Source of the DNA: Vreelandella sp031769195
Lineage (GTDB): Bacteria; Pseudomonadota; Gammaproteobacteria; Pseudomonadales; Halomonadaceae
DNA length: 64,000 bases
NCBI RefSeq assembly: GCF_031769195.1
Contig: NZ_JAVHNP010000003.1
Span: forward strand, 615,847-679,846
Direction: 5' to 3'
Shown: one piece after another, positions 51,950-61,314 of the stretch
Layout of the letters: each line of letters begins with the position of its first letter
How positions within the stretch are numbered: the stretch's first letter is position 1
The notes under the pieces: generated by a model
What the model was told of the DNA's origin: nothing
What the model saw: only the letters and a program-made list of their open reading frames with translations
Database searches by the model: none
Position numbers and translations under genes: made by a program

Positions 51950-52768
51950 TTAGTCGCTGCTGCCGTGTTTTGGCGTAAAGCGACCATTTCGTAACTGTTC
52001 ATGATCGGGTGCGTTTTCTCGCAGTACCGCGAGTACTTCGTTGGAACGGTCACTCATCCCCATGCCTTGATAGCCTTCCACCATAACGGCCAGCGCATCG
52101 CGGGTAGCGGTAGACTCAGGATAGTTTTCAATGACCCAGCGGCCTCGCTCTACCGCTGCCAGGAAGGCGCCGCGACGCAGGTAGTAGTCGGCAACGTGCA
52201 GCTCGTGGCGTGCCAATAGATCACGCAAATACACAATGCGCTGTTGAGCGTCTGGTGCGTACTGACTCTGCGGGAAGCGCTGGATCAGTTCGCGGAAGTC
52301 GTTATAGGCATCCCGCGAGGCACCCAGGTCACGCTTGGAGATATCGATCAAGCGCAGACGCTCCAAGCTGAAGCGGCCTGCCTGCCAGGCAGAAAGCCCG
52401 CGTAGGTAGTAAGCGTAATCCACCTGTGGGTGGTCGGGGTGCAGGCGAATAAATCGGCTGGCAGCCGCACGCGCTTCTTCCCAATTACTGTTCTCGTAGT
52501 AGGCGTAAATCAGCTCTAGCTGAGCCTGTTCGGCGTGAGGGCCAAACGGGTAGCGGGTATCAAGAGCTTCAAGGCGCTCGATAGCAATCGGGAAGCGGTT
52601 GCTATCGAGCGCGGTGCGTGCCAGCTCATAAAGCTCGCGCTCTTGAACACCCGCGAACTCATCATCTTCTTCCGGGGTGGTGTCATTGCTGGCGCAGCCT
52701 GCTAATAGGGCAAGGCTCAAGGCTAGGGCGCCAAAGCGGTGGGCAGCGGAAAAAACGCGCATCATCAT
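51950..52768 (-). CDS. bamD: Outer membrane protein assembly factor BamD
   Basis: 272 residues from ATG 52768 (three consecutive ATG codons; the third, at 52762, has a better distance from GAGG). A lipoprotein signal peptide ends LALLAGC, followed by tetratricopeptide-type repeats (ELYELARTALDSNRFPIAIERLEALDTRYPFG is the first). BamD is the essential lipoprotein of the Bam complex that inserts beta-barrel proteins into the outer membrane. It diverges from rluD, as in Pseudomonas and others. Confidence 0.93.
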   Translation of the reverse strand: MMMRVFSAAHRFGALALSLALLAGCASNDTTPEEDDEFAGVQERELYELARTALDSNRFPIAIERLEALDTRYPFGPHAEQAQLELIYAYYENSNWEEARAAASRFIRLHPDHPQVDYAYYLRGLSAWQAGRFSLERLRLIDISKRDLGASRDAYNDFRELIQRFPQSQYAPDAQQRIVYLRDLLARHELHVADYYLRRGAFLAAVERGRWVIENYPESTATRDALAVMVEGYQGMGMSDRSNEVLAVLRENAPDHEQLRNGRFTPKHGSSD

Positions 52769-52959
52769 CCTCGTTGCAAACAAGCCTCAATCACCGAAAA
52801 GCGACGATGGCCATAAGTAGAAATGGTAGAATAGGTCGCAGTTAGCCCACTATAAATCACCTAGACGTAAAACGCAGGCTTAGCGACACTTTGGTATCGC
52901 AAGTTCTAGTTGCTGCGCAATGCCTAGGTGGGGCTGTTTGCGTCTTAGAGAGGTAATTC

Positions 52960-53919
52960 ATGTCTCGTACAGTTGAAGCCACGCAGCGGGTACCCGCGTC
53001 ATTAGCCGGTGCACGCTTTGACCAAGTGGCGGCGGAGTTGTTCAGTGAGTACTCCCGCGAGCGCTTGAAAGCGTGGATCAACGCTGGTGAGCTCACCGTT
53101 GATGGTACTCAGTTAAAACCAAAAGCCAAGCTGCATGGCCACGAAATGTTGGTGCTGAATGCCACCATTGAGGAAGACACGCGTTTTGAGCCACAGGACA
53201 TCGCGCTCGATATTGTCTATGAGGATGAAGACGTCATTGTCATCAATAAAGCGGCGGGTATGGTCGTTCATCCCGCCGCCGGTAACCCCGATGGCACGCT
53301 GCTTAACGCGTTGTTGCATCATCACTCGCGTCTTGCTGAAGTACCACGCGCGGGTATCGTGCATCGCTTAGATAAAGACACCACGGGGTTGATGATGGTG
53401 GCGAAAACGCTGCCTGCTCAAACAGCACTGGTTGAGCAGCTCCAGGCGCGCAGTGTCTCTCGCCAGTACGATGCGGTGGTGATGGGGAAACCTGTTGCAG
53501 GCAGCACCATTAACGCGCCGATTGGTCGGCACCCCAAAGACCGCAAGCGCCAAGCGGTTACCGTCTCCGGTAAACCGGCGGTCACGCATTTTCGTGTGGT
53601 CGAGCGTTTTCGTGCCCATACGCACGTGCGCTGCCAGCTTGAAACCGGGCGTACTCACCAGATTCGTGTACACATGGCCCATGCGCGCTATCCGCTGATT
53701 GGCGACCCTCTCTACAGCGGTCGTGCTAAGCTGCCGCCGGGGGCCGCCGGGCCGTTAAAAGAAATTCTGCGTGAGTTTCCTCGCCAGGCGCTGCATGCCC
53801 GCAAGCTGAGCTTTGTGCACCCAGTGAGTGGCGAAACGCTGACCTTTCAAGCAGATCTACCTGACGACCTGCTCATGTTATTAGATTACCTGCGCGAAGA
53901 TAACGAGACCATGCGATGA
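52960..53919 (+). CDS. rluD: 23S rRNA pseudouridine(1911/1915/1917) synthase
   Basis: 319 residues. An S4 RNA-binding domain (about 15-75) precedes the catalytic domain with the active-site aspartate in GIVHRLDKDTTGLMMVAKT and the later GRTHQIRVHM segment. It isomerises three uridines in helix 69 of 23S rRNA. It overlaps pgeF by four bases (ATGA), a coupling found across gammaproteobacteria, and lies upstream of clpB in the common order bamD/rluD-pgeF-clpB. Confidence 0.96.
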   Translation: MSRTVEATQRVPASLAGARFDQVAAELFSEYSRERLKAWINAGELTVDGTQLKPKAKLHGHEMLVLNATIEEDTRFEPQDIALDIVYEDEDVIVINKAAGMVVHPAAGNPDGTLLNALLHHHSRLAEVPRAGIVHRLDKDTTGLMMVAKTLPAQTALVEQLQARSVSRQYDAVVMGKPVAGSTINAPIGRHPKDRKRQAVTVSGKPAVTHFRVVERFRAHTHVRCQLETGRTHQIRVHMAHARYPLIGDPLYSGRAKLPPGAAGPLKEILREFPRQALHARKLSFVHPVSGETLTFQADLPDDLLMLLDYLREDNETMR

Positions 53920-54671
53920 GCGATGCTATCAATCTTCGGCCCACACTGCTGCTACCGGACTGGCCCGCCCCTGCCAACGTGCGGGCCTTCGTCACCACGC
54001 GGGAAGCAGGGCCAAGCCAAAATGATTTTGCGGCGTTTAATCCAGCAGCCCATGTGGGCGATAACGCCGACCATGTAGCGCTGTGCCGGAGGCTGCTGCA
54101 AAAAGAGATCGGCGATGAACGCCCGCTGCTGTGGCTCAATCAAACCCATGGCGCGAGAGTGCAGCAGGAGTATCAGGGCGATGTACCGGATGCCGATGCG
54201 TCCGTGGCGAGCAGCAATGAGTATGCCTGTGTGGTACTCACGGCGGACTGTTTGCCGGTGCTGTTCTGCAATCGCCAAGGCACACAAGTGGCGGTGGCCC
54301 ATGCGGGCTGGCGGGGGCTGGCAGGGGGCGTTCTGGAAGCGACAGTCGCCGCCATGAACTGTGACCCTAACGATATCCTTGTGTGGTTAGGCCCGGCTAT
54401 TTCAAATGCGCAGTTTGAAGTGGGGCCTGAAGTGTACGGAGCGTTTGTGGCAGTGCACCCCGATACCGCTGAAGCGTTTGACCATAGCCCTTATCGGCTT
54501 GGCCACTACATGGCCGATTTATATCGGCTGGCGCGTTTTCGGTTAGAAGCTTTGGGGATTCATAACATCAGCGGCGGACATTTCTGTACCGCCTGCGAGT
54601 CGCGTTTTTACTCCTACCGCCGTGACAACGGCAGCACAGGTCGCATGGCCAGCGTGATCTGGATCAAGTAA
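53916..54671 (+). CDS. pgeF: Purine nucleoside phosphorylase / peptidoglycan editing factor (YfiH family)
   Basis: 251 residues. The zinc-binding and catalytic pattern is intact: NQTHGARV, then VLTADCLPVLF, then VAHAGWRGLAGGV. The family was first called polyphenol oxidase (laccase); E. coli YfiH was later shown to help keep peptidoglycan composition correct, and several members phosphorylyse purine nucleosides. It is translationally coupled to rluD. No signal peptide, so it acts in the cytoplasm. Confidence 0.92.
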   Translation: MSDAINLRPTLLLPDWPAPANVRAFVTTREAGPSQNDFAAFNPAAHVGDNADHVALCRRLLQKEIGDERPLLWLNQTHGARVQQEYQGDVPDADASVASSNEYACVVLTADCLPVLFCNRQGTQVAVAHAGWRGLAGGVLEATVAAMNCDPNDILVWLGPAISNAQFEVGPEVYGAFVAVHPDTAEAFDHSPYRLGHYMADLYRLARFRLEALGIHNISGGHFCTACESRFYSYRRDNGSTGRMASVIWIK

Positions 54672-54705
54672 AGACGTGATGGGATCTCGCTTATCGAATA
54701 CGCCT

Positions 54706-54733
54706 CTTGAAATGCGCAGATATGACGCCATTT
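54706..54733 (+). promoter_or_regulatory. Sigma-32 heat-shock promoter of clpB
   Basis: CTTGAAA (54706-54712), 13 bases, CGCCATTT (54726-54733). The consensus is CTTGAAA-N13/14-CCCCATNT; only one base differs. It stands about 94 bases before the clpB start and shows that clpB can be induced by heat separately from pgeF. Confidence 0.8.
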
Positions 54734-54826
54734 AACTTGTCAAGCTAATCGTTTTTAGCACGTTCAACGACAGGTTATCGGGAAGCACCGTGGGTCCAAA
54801 CGCACGGTTACCCCAGGAGGCACTCC

Positions 54827-57406
54827 ATGCGATTTGATAAATTCACTGCCAAACTACAGGCCGCAGTGGCGGAAGCACAGTCACTTGCCGTAGGCCGTGG
54901 CCACAACCAGCTTGATCCCGCGCATCTTTTACTGGCGCTGTTGGATACCAAAGATACCGGCATTAAAGCGCTGATCGAAAAAGCCGAAGGCAGCAGCTCG
55001 CGCTTGCGCGACGGCCTACAGCGACAGTTAGATGATCTTCCTAAAGTGAGTCAGTTTGATGGCGAGGTGCAACCCTCCCGTGACTTTATCAAGCTGATGA
55101 ATTTAACCGACCGTGAAGCGCAAAAGCGCGGTGACCAGTTCATTGCGTCTGAGCTAGTGCTGCTGGCTGCGTTGGAAATGAACAGCGCCTTGACCAAGGT
55201 GATGAAGGAAGCGGGGCTGAGCCGTAAAAGCCTAGAGGCGTCGATTAACAGCCTCCGCGGTGGCGCTAAGGTAGATGACCCCAACGCCGAAGAGCAGCGG
55301 GAAGCCCTGGCCAAGTACACCCTGGATCTGACCCAGCGCGCGTTGGATGGCAAGCTCGACCCGGTGATTGGCCGCGACGACGAAATTCGCCGCACGATCC
55401 AGGTTTTGCAGCGCCGTACCAAAAATAACCCAGTGTTGATTGGTGAGCCTGGCGTGGGTAAAACCGCAATTGTCGAAGGCTTGGCCCAGCGCATCGTGAA
55501 CGGTGAAGTACCCGAAGGCTTAAAAGAGAAACGCGTTCTTTCATTGGATATGGGCTCATTATTAGCGGGTGCCAAGTTCCGTGGCGAATTTGAAGAGCGC
55601 TTAAAAGCCGTGCTTAAAGAGCTCTCGCAAGAAGAGGGTCGGGTGATCCTGTTTATTGATGAACTGCATACCATGGTGGGTGCCGGTAAAGCCGAAGGCG
55701 CGATGGATGCGGGCAATATGCTCAAGCCCGCTCTGGCCCGTGGCGAGCTGCACTGTGTGGGCGCGACCACGCTGGACGAGTACCGCAAGTACATTGAAAA
55801 AGATGCCGCGCTTGAGCGGCGCTTTCAGAAAGTGCTGGTGGATGAGCCTTCTGAAGCGGATACCGTCGCGATCCTACGTGGCTTGAAAGAGCGCTATGAG
55901 GTTCACCACGGCGTTGATATTACTGATTCAGCGATTATTGCCGCTGCCAAGCTCTCAACGCGTTACATCACCGACCGCCAACTGCCGGATAAGGCCATCG
56001 ACTTGATTGACGAGGCCGCCTCGCGGATTCGTATGGAGCTGGACTCCAAGCCTGAAGAGATGGACCGCCTTGATCGTCGTCTTATCCAGCTCAAGATGGA
56101 GCGTGAAGCGCTTAAGAAAGAGACCGATGAAGCCACCAAGAAACGCTTGGAAGCATTGAATCAACACATTCATGACCTAGAACGCGAATACGCCAACCTG
56201 GATGAAATTTGGAAGGCCGAGAAAGCCAGTATCCAAGGGGCGGCACAGTTTAAAGCAGAGCTTGAGCAGGCGCGTATCGACCTTGAGCAGGCTCGCCGCC
56301 AGGGCGATTTAGGCCGTATGTCGGAAATTCAGTACGGCAAGATCCCCGCATTGGAGAAAAAAATCAGCGAGGCGGGCGAGGGTGAAGCAGATACCGCCAG
56401 TCACCAGCTGCTGCGCTCGAACGTCACGGAAGAGGAAATCGCCGAAGTGGTTTCCCGCTGGACCGGCATTCCAGTCTCTAAAATGCTGGAAGGCGAGCGG
56501 GATAAGCTGTTACGCATGGAAGACGCGCTGCATGAGCGGGTCATTGGCCAGCATGAAGCCGTGGAAGCGGTGGCAAACGCGGTGCGGCGCTCCCGGGCAG
56601 GGCTAGCCGACCCTAACCGTCCTAACGGTTCGTTCCTATTTCTCGGGCCAACCGGGGTGGGTAAAACCGAGCTGTGTAAGTCGCTGGCCAACTTCCTGTT
56701 CGATACGGAAGAGGCCATGGTACGCATCGATATGTCGGAGTTTATGGAGAAGCACTCTGTGGCCCGCCTGATTGGTGCGCCTCCTGGCTATGTGGGCTAT
56801 GAGGAGGGCGGTTACTTAACGGAAGCCGTGCGCCGCAAGCCCTACTCGGTGCTGCTACTGGATGAGGTGGAGAAAGCGCATCCTGATGTGTTCAATATCC
56901 TGCTACAGGTATTGGAAGATGGCCGCCTGACCGATGGACAGGGCCGTACGGTCGATTTTCGCAATACGGTGATTGTGATGACCTCTAACATGGGGTCCGA
57001 CATTATCCAGCGTATGGGCGGTGATGATAGTGACTATGAGGTGATGAAGAATATGGTCATGGAGGTGGTAGGTAACCATTTCCGCCCGGAGCTGATTAAC
57101 CGGATTGATGAAGTGGTGGTGTTCCACGCGCTGGGCCAAGAGCAGATCCAGGCCATTGCCGGTATTCAGTTGGAGCGTCTGACAGCACGCTTGGCCGAGC
57201 ACGACCTGAGCTTGGAAATTAGTGACGATGCGATGGCGCAGCTAGCGGTGGTGGGATTTGACCCCGTATTCGGCGCACGGCCGCTCAAGCGGGCAATTCA
57301 AAGCCGCATTGAAAACCCTCTGGCGCAAGATCTGTTGGCAGGTAAATACGCCCCCGGCGACACGATTCATATTAGTGCCAGCGAAGGCAAACTCGTGTTT
57401 GGTTAA
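54827..57406 (+). CDS. clpB: ATP-dependent chaperone ClpB
   Basis: 859 residues (E. coli 857). N-terminal repeat domain (about 1-145), first AAA+ module with Walker A GEPGVGKTAIVEG, the long coiled-coil middle domain (about 410-520) typical of ClpB/Hsp104, second AAA+ module with GPTGVGKTELCKS, and the C-terminal D2-small domain. No IGF/L loop, so it works in disaggregation with DnaK and not with ClpP. AGGAGG is well placed before the ATG. It is under a sigma-32 promoter and followed by a strong terminator. Confidence 0.97.
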   Translation: MRFDKFTAKLQAAVAEAQSLAVGRGHNQLDPAHLLLALLDTKDTGIKALIEKAEGSSSRLRDGLQRQLDDLPKVSQFDGEVQPSRDFIKLMNLTDREAQKRGDQFIASELVLLAALEMNSALTKVMKEAGLSRKSLEASINSLRGGAKVDDPNAEEQREALAKYTLDLTQRALDGKLDPVIGRDDEIRRTIQVLQRRTKNNPVLIGEPGVGKTAIVEGLAQRIVNGEVPEGLKEKRVLSLDMGSLLAGAKFRGEFEERLKAVLKELSQEEGRVILFIDELHTMVGAGKAEGAMDAGNMLKPALARGELHCVGATTLDEYRKYIEKDAALERRFQKVLVDEPSEADTVAILRGLKERYEVHHGVDITDSAIIAAAKLSTRYITDRQLPDKAIDLIDEAASRIRMELDSKPEEMDRLDRRLIQLKMEREALKKETDEATKKRLEALNQHIHDLEREYANLDEIWKAEKASIQGAAQFKAELEQARIDLEQARRQGDLGRMSEIQYGKIPALEKKISEAGEGEADTASHQLLRSNVTEEEIAEVVSRWTGIPVSKMLEGERDKLLRMEDALHERVIGQHEAVEAVANAVRRSRAGLADPNRPNGSFLFLGPTGVGKTELCKSLANFLFDTEEAMVRIDMSEFMEKHSVARLIGAPPGYVGYEEGGYLTEAVRRKPYSVLLLDEVEKAHPDVFNILLQVLEDGRLTDGQGRTVDFRNTVIVMTSNMGSDIIQRMGGDDSDYEVMKNMVMEVVGNHFRPELINRIDEVVVFHALGQEQIQAIAGIQLERLTARLAEHDLSLEISDDAMAQLAVVGFDPVFGARPLKRAIQSRIENPLAQDLLAGKYAPGDTIHISASEGKLVFG

Positions 57407-57466
57407 TCGCACCATCACAACGTCTCCATTGCGCCACGGTGGTTGTTGCGCAATGAAATAGACAAA

Positions 57467-57501
57467 ATGCCCTGTCAGCGCCGCTGGCAGGGCATTTTTT
57501 T
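57467..57501 (+). terminator. Terminator of clpB
   Basis: ATGCCCTG and CAGGGCAT pair, extended inside by CAGCG/CGCTG, and a run of six T follows. Just upstream (57428-57454) ATTGCGC and GCGCAAT can pair to form another hairpin. Confidence 0.93.
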
Positions 57502-57502
57502 G

Positions 57503-57904
57503 CGCTTACTGCGACCTTTGTTGCGTTTGGCCAGATAGGAGGTTGACAGGCTAAGGGCGCTAATGGAATCTTGTGGGTTCCTGATTTGCGGGCGCGGAAT
57601 CAACGGGCAACCCCTCATCACCGCGCGAAGGGTAGGCAAGCGCCTTTACCCGCCGAAGGACTTCCGGGCTTGGGCTAACCGCCTGACCTGGCCAACGCCC
57701 CGACACGGCAAACCGCCGTGTAAGGGAAATGCTGATTAATGCTTTCATTAATGAGCGTTCCCGATGAGAGTGCAGGCCCTAACCGGGCCATATTGCCAGG
57801 GTTTGGCATCAGGTGCCGGCATGGGCCGGCAGCGGCATACCGCCGCACTCGACACCGCAGGATGTCCTGCGGCTCGCACTCGAGACCTCCAGGGGAGAAA
57901 CACA
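57503..57904 (+). promoter_or_regulatory. Long structured leader of ilvI
   Basis: About 400 bases without a proper gene before ilvI. A TTGACA box lies at 57543-57548 with only a poor -10 in reach. Hairpins follow one another: ACACGGC/GCCGTGT (57704-57723 area), ATTAATG/CATTAAT (57735-57752), GGCCC/GGGCC (57775-57789), TGCCA/TGGCA (57794-57808), TGCCGGC/GCCGGCA (57814-57831), GCGGC/GCCGC (57832-57846) and CCGCAGGA/TCCTGCGG (57855-57872). A 12-codon open frame (57729-57767, starting Met-Leu-Ile) overlaps the third, but its ribosome site is too close. The block looks like an RNA control element for branched-chain amino-acid synthesis; the mechanism is not evident. Confidence 0.6.
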
Positions 57905-59629
57905 GTGGAACTGCTTTCCGGCGCAGATATGATCGCTCGCTTCTTGCAAGATGAGGGCGTTGAATACATCTATGGTTATCCTGGCGGCGCGGCGCTGCAT
58001 ATTTACGATGCGCTATTCCGTCAAGACAAGGTGAAGCACATTCTCGTGCGTCACGAACAGGCAGCCACCCACGCCGCCGACGGCTACGCCCGTGCTTCTG
58101 GCAAGCCTGGCGTTGTGCTGGTGACGTCTGGCCCCGGTGCTACCAATGCGGTGACCGGGATCGCTACTGCCTACATGGACTCTATTCCCATGGTAGTGCT
58201 GTGTGGCCAGGTCATGAGCCACTTGATTGGCGACGATGCCTTCCAGGAAACCGATATTGTGGGCGTGACGCGTCCAATCGTTAAGCATAGCTTTTCGATT
58301 CGTCACCCCTCTGAAATTCCAGAAGTGCTGAAAAAAGCCTTCTACCTAGCATCAACCGGCCGCCCTGGCCCGGTCGTGGTGGATATTCCTAAGGATATGA
58401 CCGCCCCCACCGAGCGTTACGAATACATTTATCCGAAAAAGGTCAAACTGCGTTCGTACAACCCGGTAACTCGCGGCCACACAGGGCAAATTAAAAAAGC
58501 CGTTGAGATGATGCTGAAGGCCAAACGCCCGGTGTTCTATACCGGTGGCGGGGTCGTGACAGGGAAAGCCAGCGAAGGCTTAACCGATTTGGTCAAGCAG
58601 CTCGGTTTTCCGATCACCACGACGCTGATGGGCATTGGCTCGTATCCACAAAGCGACCGTCAGTGCTTAGGTTGGCTGGGGATGCACGGCTCGTACGAGT
58701 CTAATATGGCCATGCACCACGCCGATTTGATTATTGCGATTGGCGCGCGCTTTGATGACCGAGTGACCAATAACACGTCGAAGTTCTGCCCAACGGCAAA
58801 AATTATTCACGTGGATGTGGACCCAAGCTCAGTGTCTAAAACCGTGCGTGCCGATGTGCCGATTGTTGGGCCAGCCTCTAGCGTCATTAATGAAATGATT
58901 AGCTTGGTGCAGGGCCAGACCATTACACATCCTGAAGCGCTGACCGATTGGTGGCAGAAGATTGATGGCTGGCGCGCCGAGCGTGAAGGCAAGCTCTACG
59001 AGCCTTCCAAGCCAGGCGAAGTCTTGAAGCCGCAAGAAGTCATCGAGGCGCTGTGCCGAGTCACCCGTGGCGAAGCGTACGTGACCACGGACGTTGGCCA
59101 GCACCAGATGTTTGCTGCTCAGTACTACAAGTTTGATAAGCCGAATCGTCTGATTACGTCAGGCGGGCTAGGCACTATGGGCTTCGGTTTCCCGGCCGCC
59201 ATGGGCATCAAACAAAACTTCCCGGAAGACGATGTGGTGTGCGTGACCGGGGAAGGCAGCTTCCAGATGATGATGCAGGAGCTTTCTACCTGTAAGCAGT
59301 ATGGGGTAGGGGTCAAAATCGTCAATCTCAACAACGCATCCCTTGGCATGGTGCGCCAGTGGCAGGACTTGAACTATAAGTCTCGCCACGCACACTCTTA
59401 CATGGAATCGCTGCCCGATTTTCATATGCTGATTGAAGCATACGGATTTACGGCGATTACCGTGAAAACGCTGGATGAGCTGGAGCCAGCACTAGAGCGT
59501 GCCTTTGTCAATAAGCATGAGCTGGTGTTTCTTGACGTGAAGGTCGACCCCCATGAGCACGTCTATCCGATGCAGGTACCGCTGGGTGCCATGCGTGACA
59601 TGCTGCTGTCTAAAACGGAGCGTACCTGA
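57905..59629 (+). CDS. ilvI: Acetolactate synthase III, large subunit
   Basis: 574 residues from GTG 57905, the same length as E. coli IlvI; GGGGAG is eight bases upstream. The open frame continues to 57764 through the hairpin region and is not protein-like. The catalytic Glu segment GYPGGAALHIYDALF, FAD-binding middle domain and thiamine-diphosphate motif GEGSFQMMMQEL...LNN are all present. It condenses pyruvate to acetolactate, or with 2-ketobutyrate to acetohydroxybutyrate. The stop overlaps the ilvH start by one base, giving coupled synthesis of both subunits. Confidence 0.96.
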   Translation: MELLSGADMIARFLQDEGVEYIYGYPGGAALHIYDALFRQDKVKHILVRHEQAATHAADGYARASGKPGVVLVTSGPGATNAVTGIATAYMDSIPMVVLCGQVMSHLIGDDAFQETDIVGVTRPIVKHSFSIRHPSEIPEVLKKAFYLASTGRPGPVVVDIPKDMTAPTERYEYIYPKKVKLRSYNPVTRGHTGQIKKAVEMMLKAKRPVFYTGGGVVTGKASEGLTDLVKQLGFPITTTLMGIGSYPQSDRQCLGWLGMHGSYESNMAMHHADLIIAIGARFDDRVTNNTSKFCPTAKIIHVDVDPSSVSKTVRADVPIVGPASSVINEMISLVQGQTITHPEALTDWWQKIDGWRAEREGKLYEPSKPGEVLKPQEVIEALCRVTRGEAYVTTDVGQHQMFAAQYYKFDKPNRLITSGGLGTMGFGFPAAMGIKQNFPEDDVVCVTGEGSFQMMMQELSTCKQYGVGVKIVNLNNASLGMVRQWQDLNYKSRHAHSYMESLPDFHMLIEAYGFTAITVKTLDELEPALERAFVNKHELVFLDVKVDPHEHVYPMQVPLGAMRDMLLSKTERT

Positions 59630-60120
59630 TGCGTCATATCATCTCGATTCTGATGGAAAACGAACCGGGTGCGTTGTCACGTGTGGTCGGTCTGTTCTCC
59701 CAGCGTAACTTCAACATCGAAACGCTGAACGTGGCACCTACCGAAGATCCTTCGCTGTCCCGCTTAACGGTCACTACCGTAGGCGACGACCGCGTGATCG
59801 AGCAGATCACTAAGCACCTGAATAAGTTGATTGATGTGGTCAAGCTGGTGGATCTCACCGAAGGTAACCACATTGAGCGCGAACTGATGCTGGTGAAGGT
59901 GAAGGCGCTAGGGGCCGCCCGCGATGAAGTGAAGCGCACGGTAGATATCTTCCGCGCGCAGATCGTCGATGTCACGCCGAGCCTCTATACTGTGCAGATT
60001 ACCGGCGACGCTTCAAAGCTAGATGCCTTCTTACAGGCCATGGCCCCAGTCGGTATTCTGGAAGTGGCACGTACTGGGGTCTCCGGTATCGCCCGTGGCG
60101 ATAAAGTATTGTCGCTGTAA
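59629..60120 (+). CDS. ilvH: Acetolactate synthase III, small regulatory subunit
   Basis: 163 residues, as in E. coli IlvH. The N-terminal ACT domain (about 1-78, MRHIISILMENEPGALSRVVGLF) binds valine for feedback inhibition; the C-terminal domain activates the large subunit. Overlap of one base with ilvI (TGATG). A perfect terminator follows. Confidence 0.96.
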   Translation: MRHIISILMENEPGALSRVVGLFSQRNFNIETLNVAPTEDPSLSRLTVTTVGDDRVIEQITKHLNKLIDVVKLVDLTEGNHIERELMLVKVKALGAARDEVKRTVDIFRAQIVDVTPSLYTVQITGDASKLDAFLQAMAPVGILEVARTGVSGIARGDKVLSL

Positions 60121-60174
60121 GATGCGCTGTACTGTTGTCGCTGTTGATTGAAGTAGCTGTTGGTTGCACCACTG

Positions 60175-60203
60175 AAAAGCCGCCCTTCGTCGGGCGGCTT
60201 TTT
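60175..60203 (+). terminator. Terminator of ilvIH
   Basis: AAAAGCCGCCC with GGGCGGCTTTT around TTCGTC, followed by T; can act in both directions and may also serve the convergent ilvY gene. Confidence 0.93.
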
Positions 60204-60232
60204 CATATCTGATGCGCTAATTATCAAGCGGA

Positions 60233-61120
60233 TTAGCGCGCATTCACCGCTGCCCAAAATGCGTCAATCATCGGGTTTTTTAACCGCCGATTGAGTACGC
60301 AAAGCCCTACATCGTAATGCGGTAGTTCAGGCTTAACGTTCAACACCTGTACCCGCTCTGCTAACGGGCTGTTATCAAGCACAATTTTCGGCACAACGCC
60401 GACACCAAAACCTAGCCCTACCATACTGACAATGGCTTCATGGCCTGCCACCTGCGCATAGATGCGCGGCGTAATGCCCATCGCTTTGAACCAGGTATTG
60501 GCGTATTCCCTGGAAAGTCCTGCTTCCGACAAAATCATCGGCACGTGCCGCCACTGCTCTGCGGTAGAGCTTTCAGGTTGGGGCGGCAGCCATGCATGGA
60601 ACTCAGTGGGGGCAATAAACAGTAGCGGCGAGCGGGTCAGCGACTTAAAAGCCAGTGCGCTAGGCGGAATGCGGGGGCGGGGAGTAATCGCCATATCGTC
60701 TGCGCCTTCTAATACCCGTGACATGGCGTCAGCGGGATCGCCGGTATGCAGTTTAAGTTCAATGCCGGGATGGCGCGTGCGTACATCGCTTAATAATTCA
60801 TATAGGAAGCTGTAGCTGGCCGTCACCGAGCAGTAAATGCTGATTTCACCGCTCAGCTGCGCCGTGGTAGCCGCCAGGGTGCGCTTTTGTGTTTCCCACT
60901 GCTCAAGCGTCTCTTTGGCGTAGTGCTGGAACGTACTGCCTTGTGGTGTGAGCGTCACGTGCCGGTTGTCCCGCTCAAACAGGCGAGTCCCTAGCTCAGT
61001 TTCCACCTGCTGAATAGAGCGGCTAAGCGTCGAAGGGCTAATGTGGCAAAGCTCGCTGGCGCGGCCAAAATGTAGCGTGTCGGCCAGGGTGACGACGTGT
61101 TTGAGTAGACGGAAATCCAT
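60233..61120 (-). CDS. ilvY: LysR-type regulator IlvY
   Basis: 295 residues from ATG 61120, which gives the family start MDFRLLKHVVTLADTLHFGRASELCHISPSTLSRSIQQVE with its helix-turn-helix; the frame runs on to 61189 without similarity. The effector domain follows. IlvY in E. coli activates ilvC in response to acetolactate and acetohydroxybutyrate. The divergent arrangement with ilvC, the 194-base gap with inverted repeats, and the recognisable sequence support the name. Confidence 0.92.
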   Translation of the reverse strand: MDFRLLKHVVTLADTLHFGRASELCHISPSTLSRSIQQVETELGTRLFERDNRHVTLTPQGSTFQHYAKETLEQWETQKRTLAATTAQLSGEISIYCSVTASYSFLYELLSDVRTRHPGIELKLHTGDPADAMSRVLEGADDMAITPRPRIPPSALAFKSLTRSPLLFIAPTEFHAWLPPQPESSTAEQWRHVPMILSEAGLSREYANTWFKAMGITPRIYAQVAGHEAIVSMVGLGFGVGVVPKIVLDNSPLAERVQVLNVKPELPHYDVGLCVLNRRLKNPMIDAFWAAVNAR

Positions 61121-61141
61121 AGTGATTCTCAAGATAGGCGT

Positions 61142-61175
61142 TATTTCATAATATGAAATATTATGTTGCAAACAT
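61142..61175. promoter_or_regulatory. Likely IlvY operator region between ilvY and ilvC
   Basis: TATTTCATA and TATGAAATA flank a single A (61142-61160), a perfect 19-base palindrome, followed by ATGTT-GCA-AACAT (61163-61175); GTTGC (61165) and GCAAC (61186) also form an inverted repeat. E. coli IlvY binds two palindromes in the equivalent gap. Assignment is by position and symmetry. Confidence 0.6.
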
Positions 61176-61314
61176 AGCGTTTTACGCAACGGCCGCGCTG
61201 TCGTAGAGTGACCTCAACGCCAAATCCCAGTGCTGCAAAAGACGGCACGGGTGGCCATCAACGCTGACCTATACGCTATAAAAATTTGATAACACCGACT
61301 TCTGGAGTCTCGCC

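Noticed and set aside
57729..57767. Leader peptide (Met-Leu-Ile...) for ilvI attenuation
   Set aside because: Too few branched-chain codons and the ribosome site touches the start; kept only as a remark in the leader entry.
57764..57904. N-terminal extension of IlvI
   Set aside because: The segment is a chain of hairpins, not protein-like; GTG 57905 has a strong ribosome site and gives exactly the family length.
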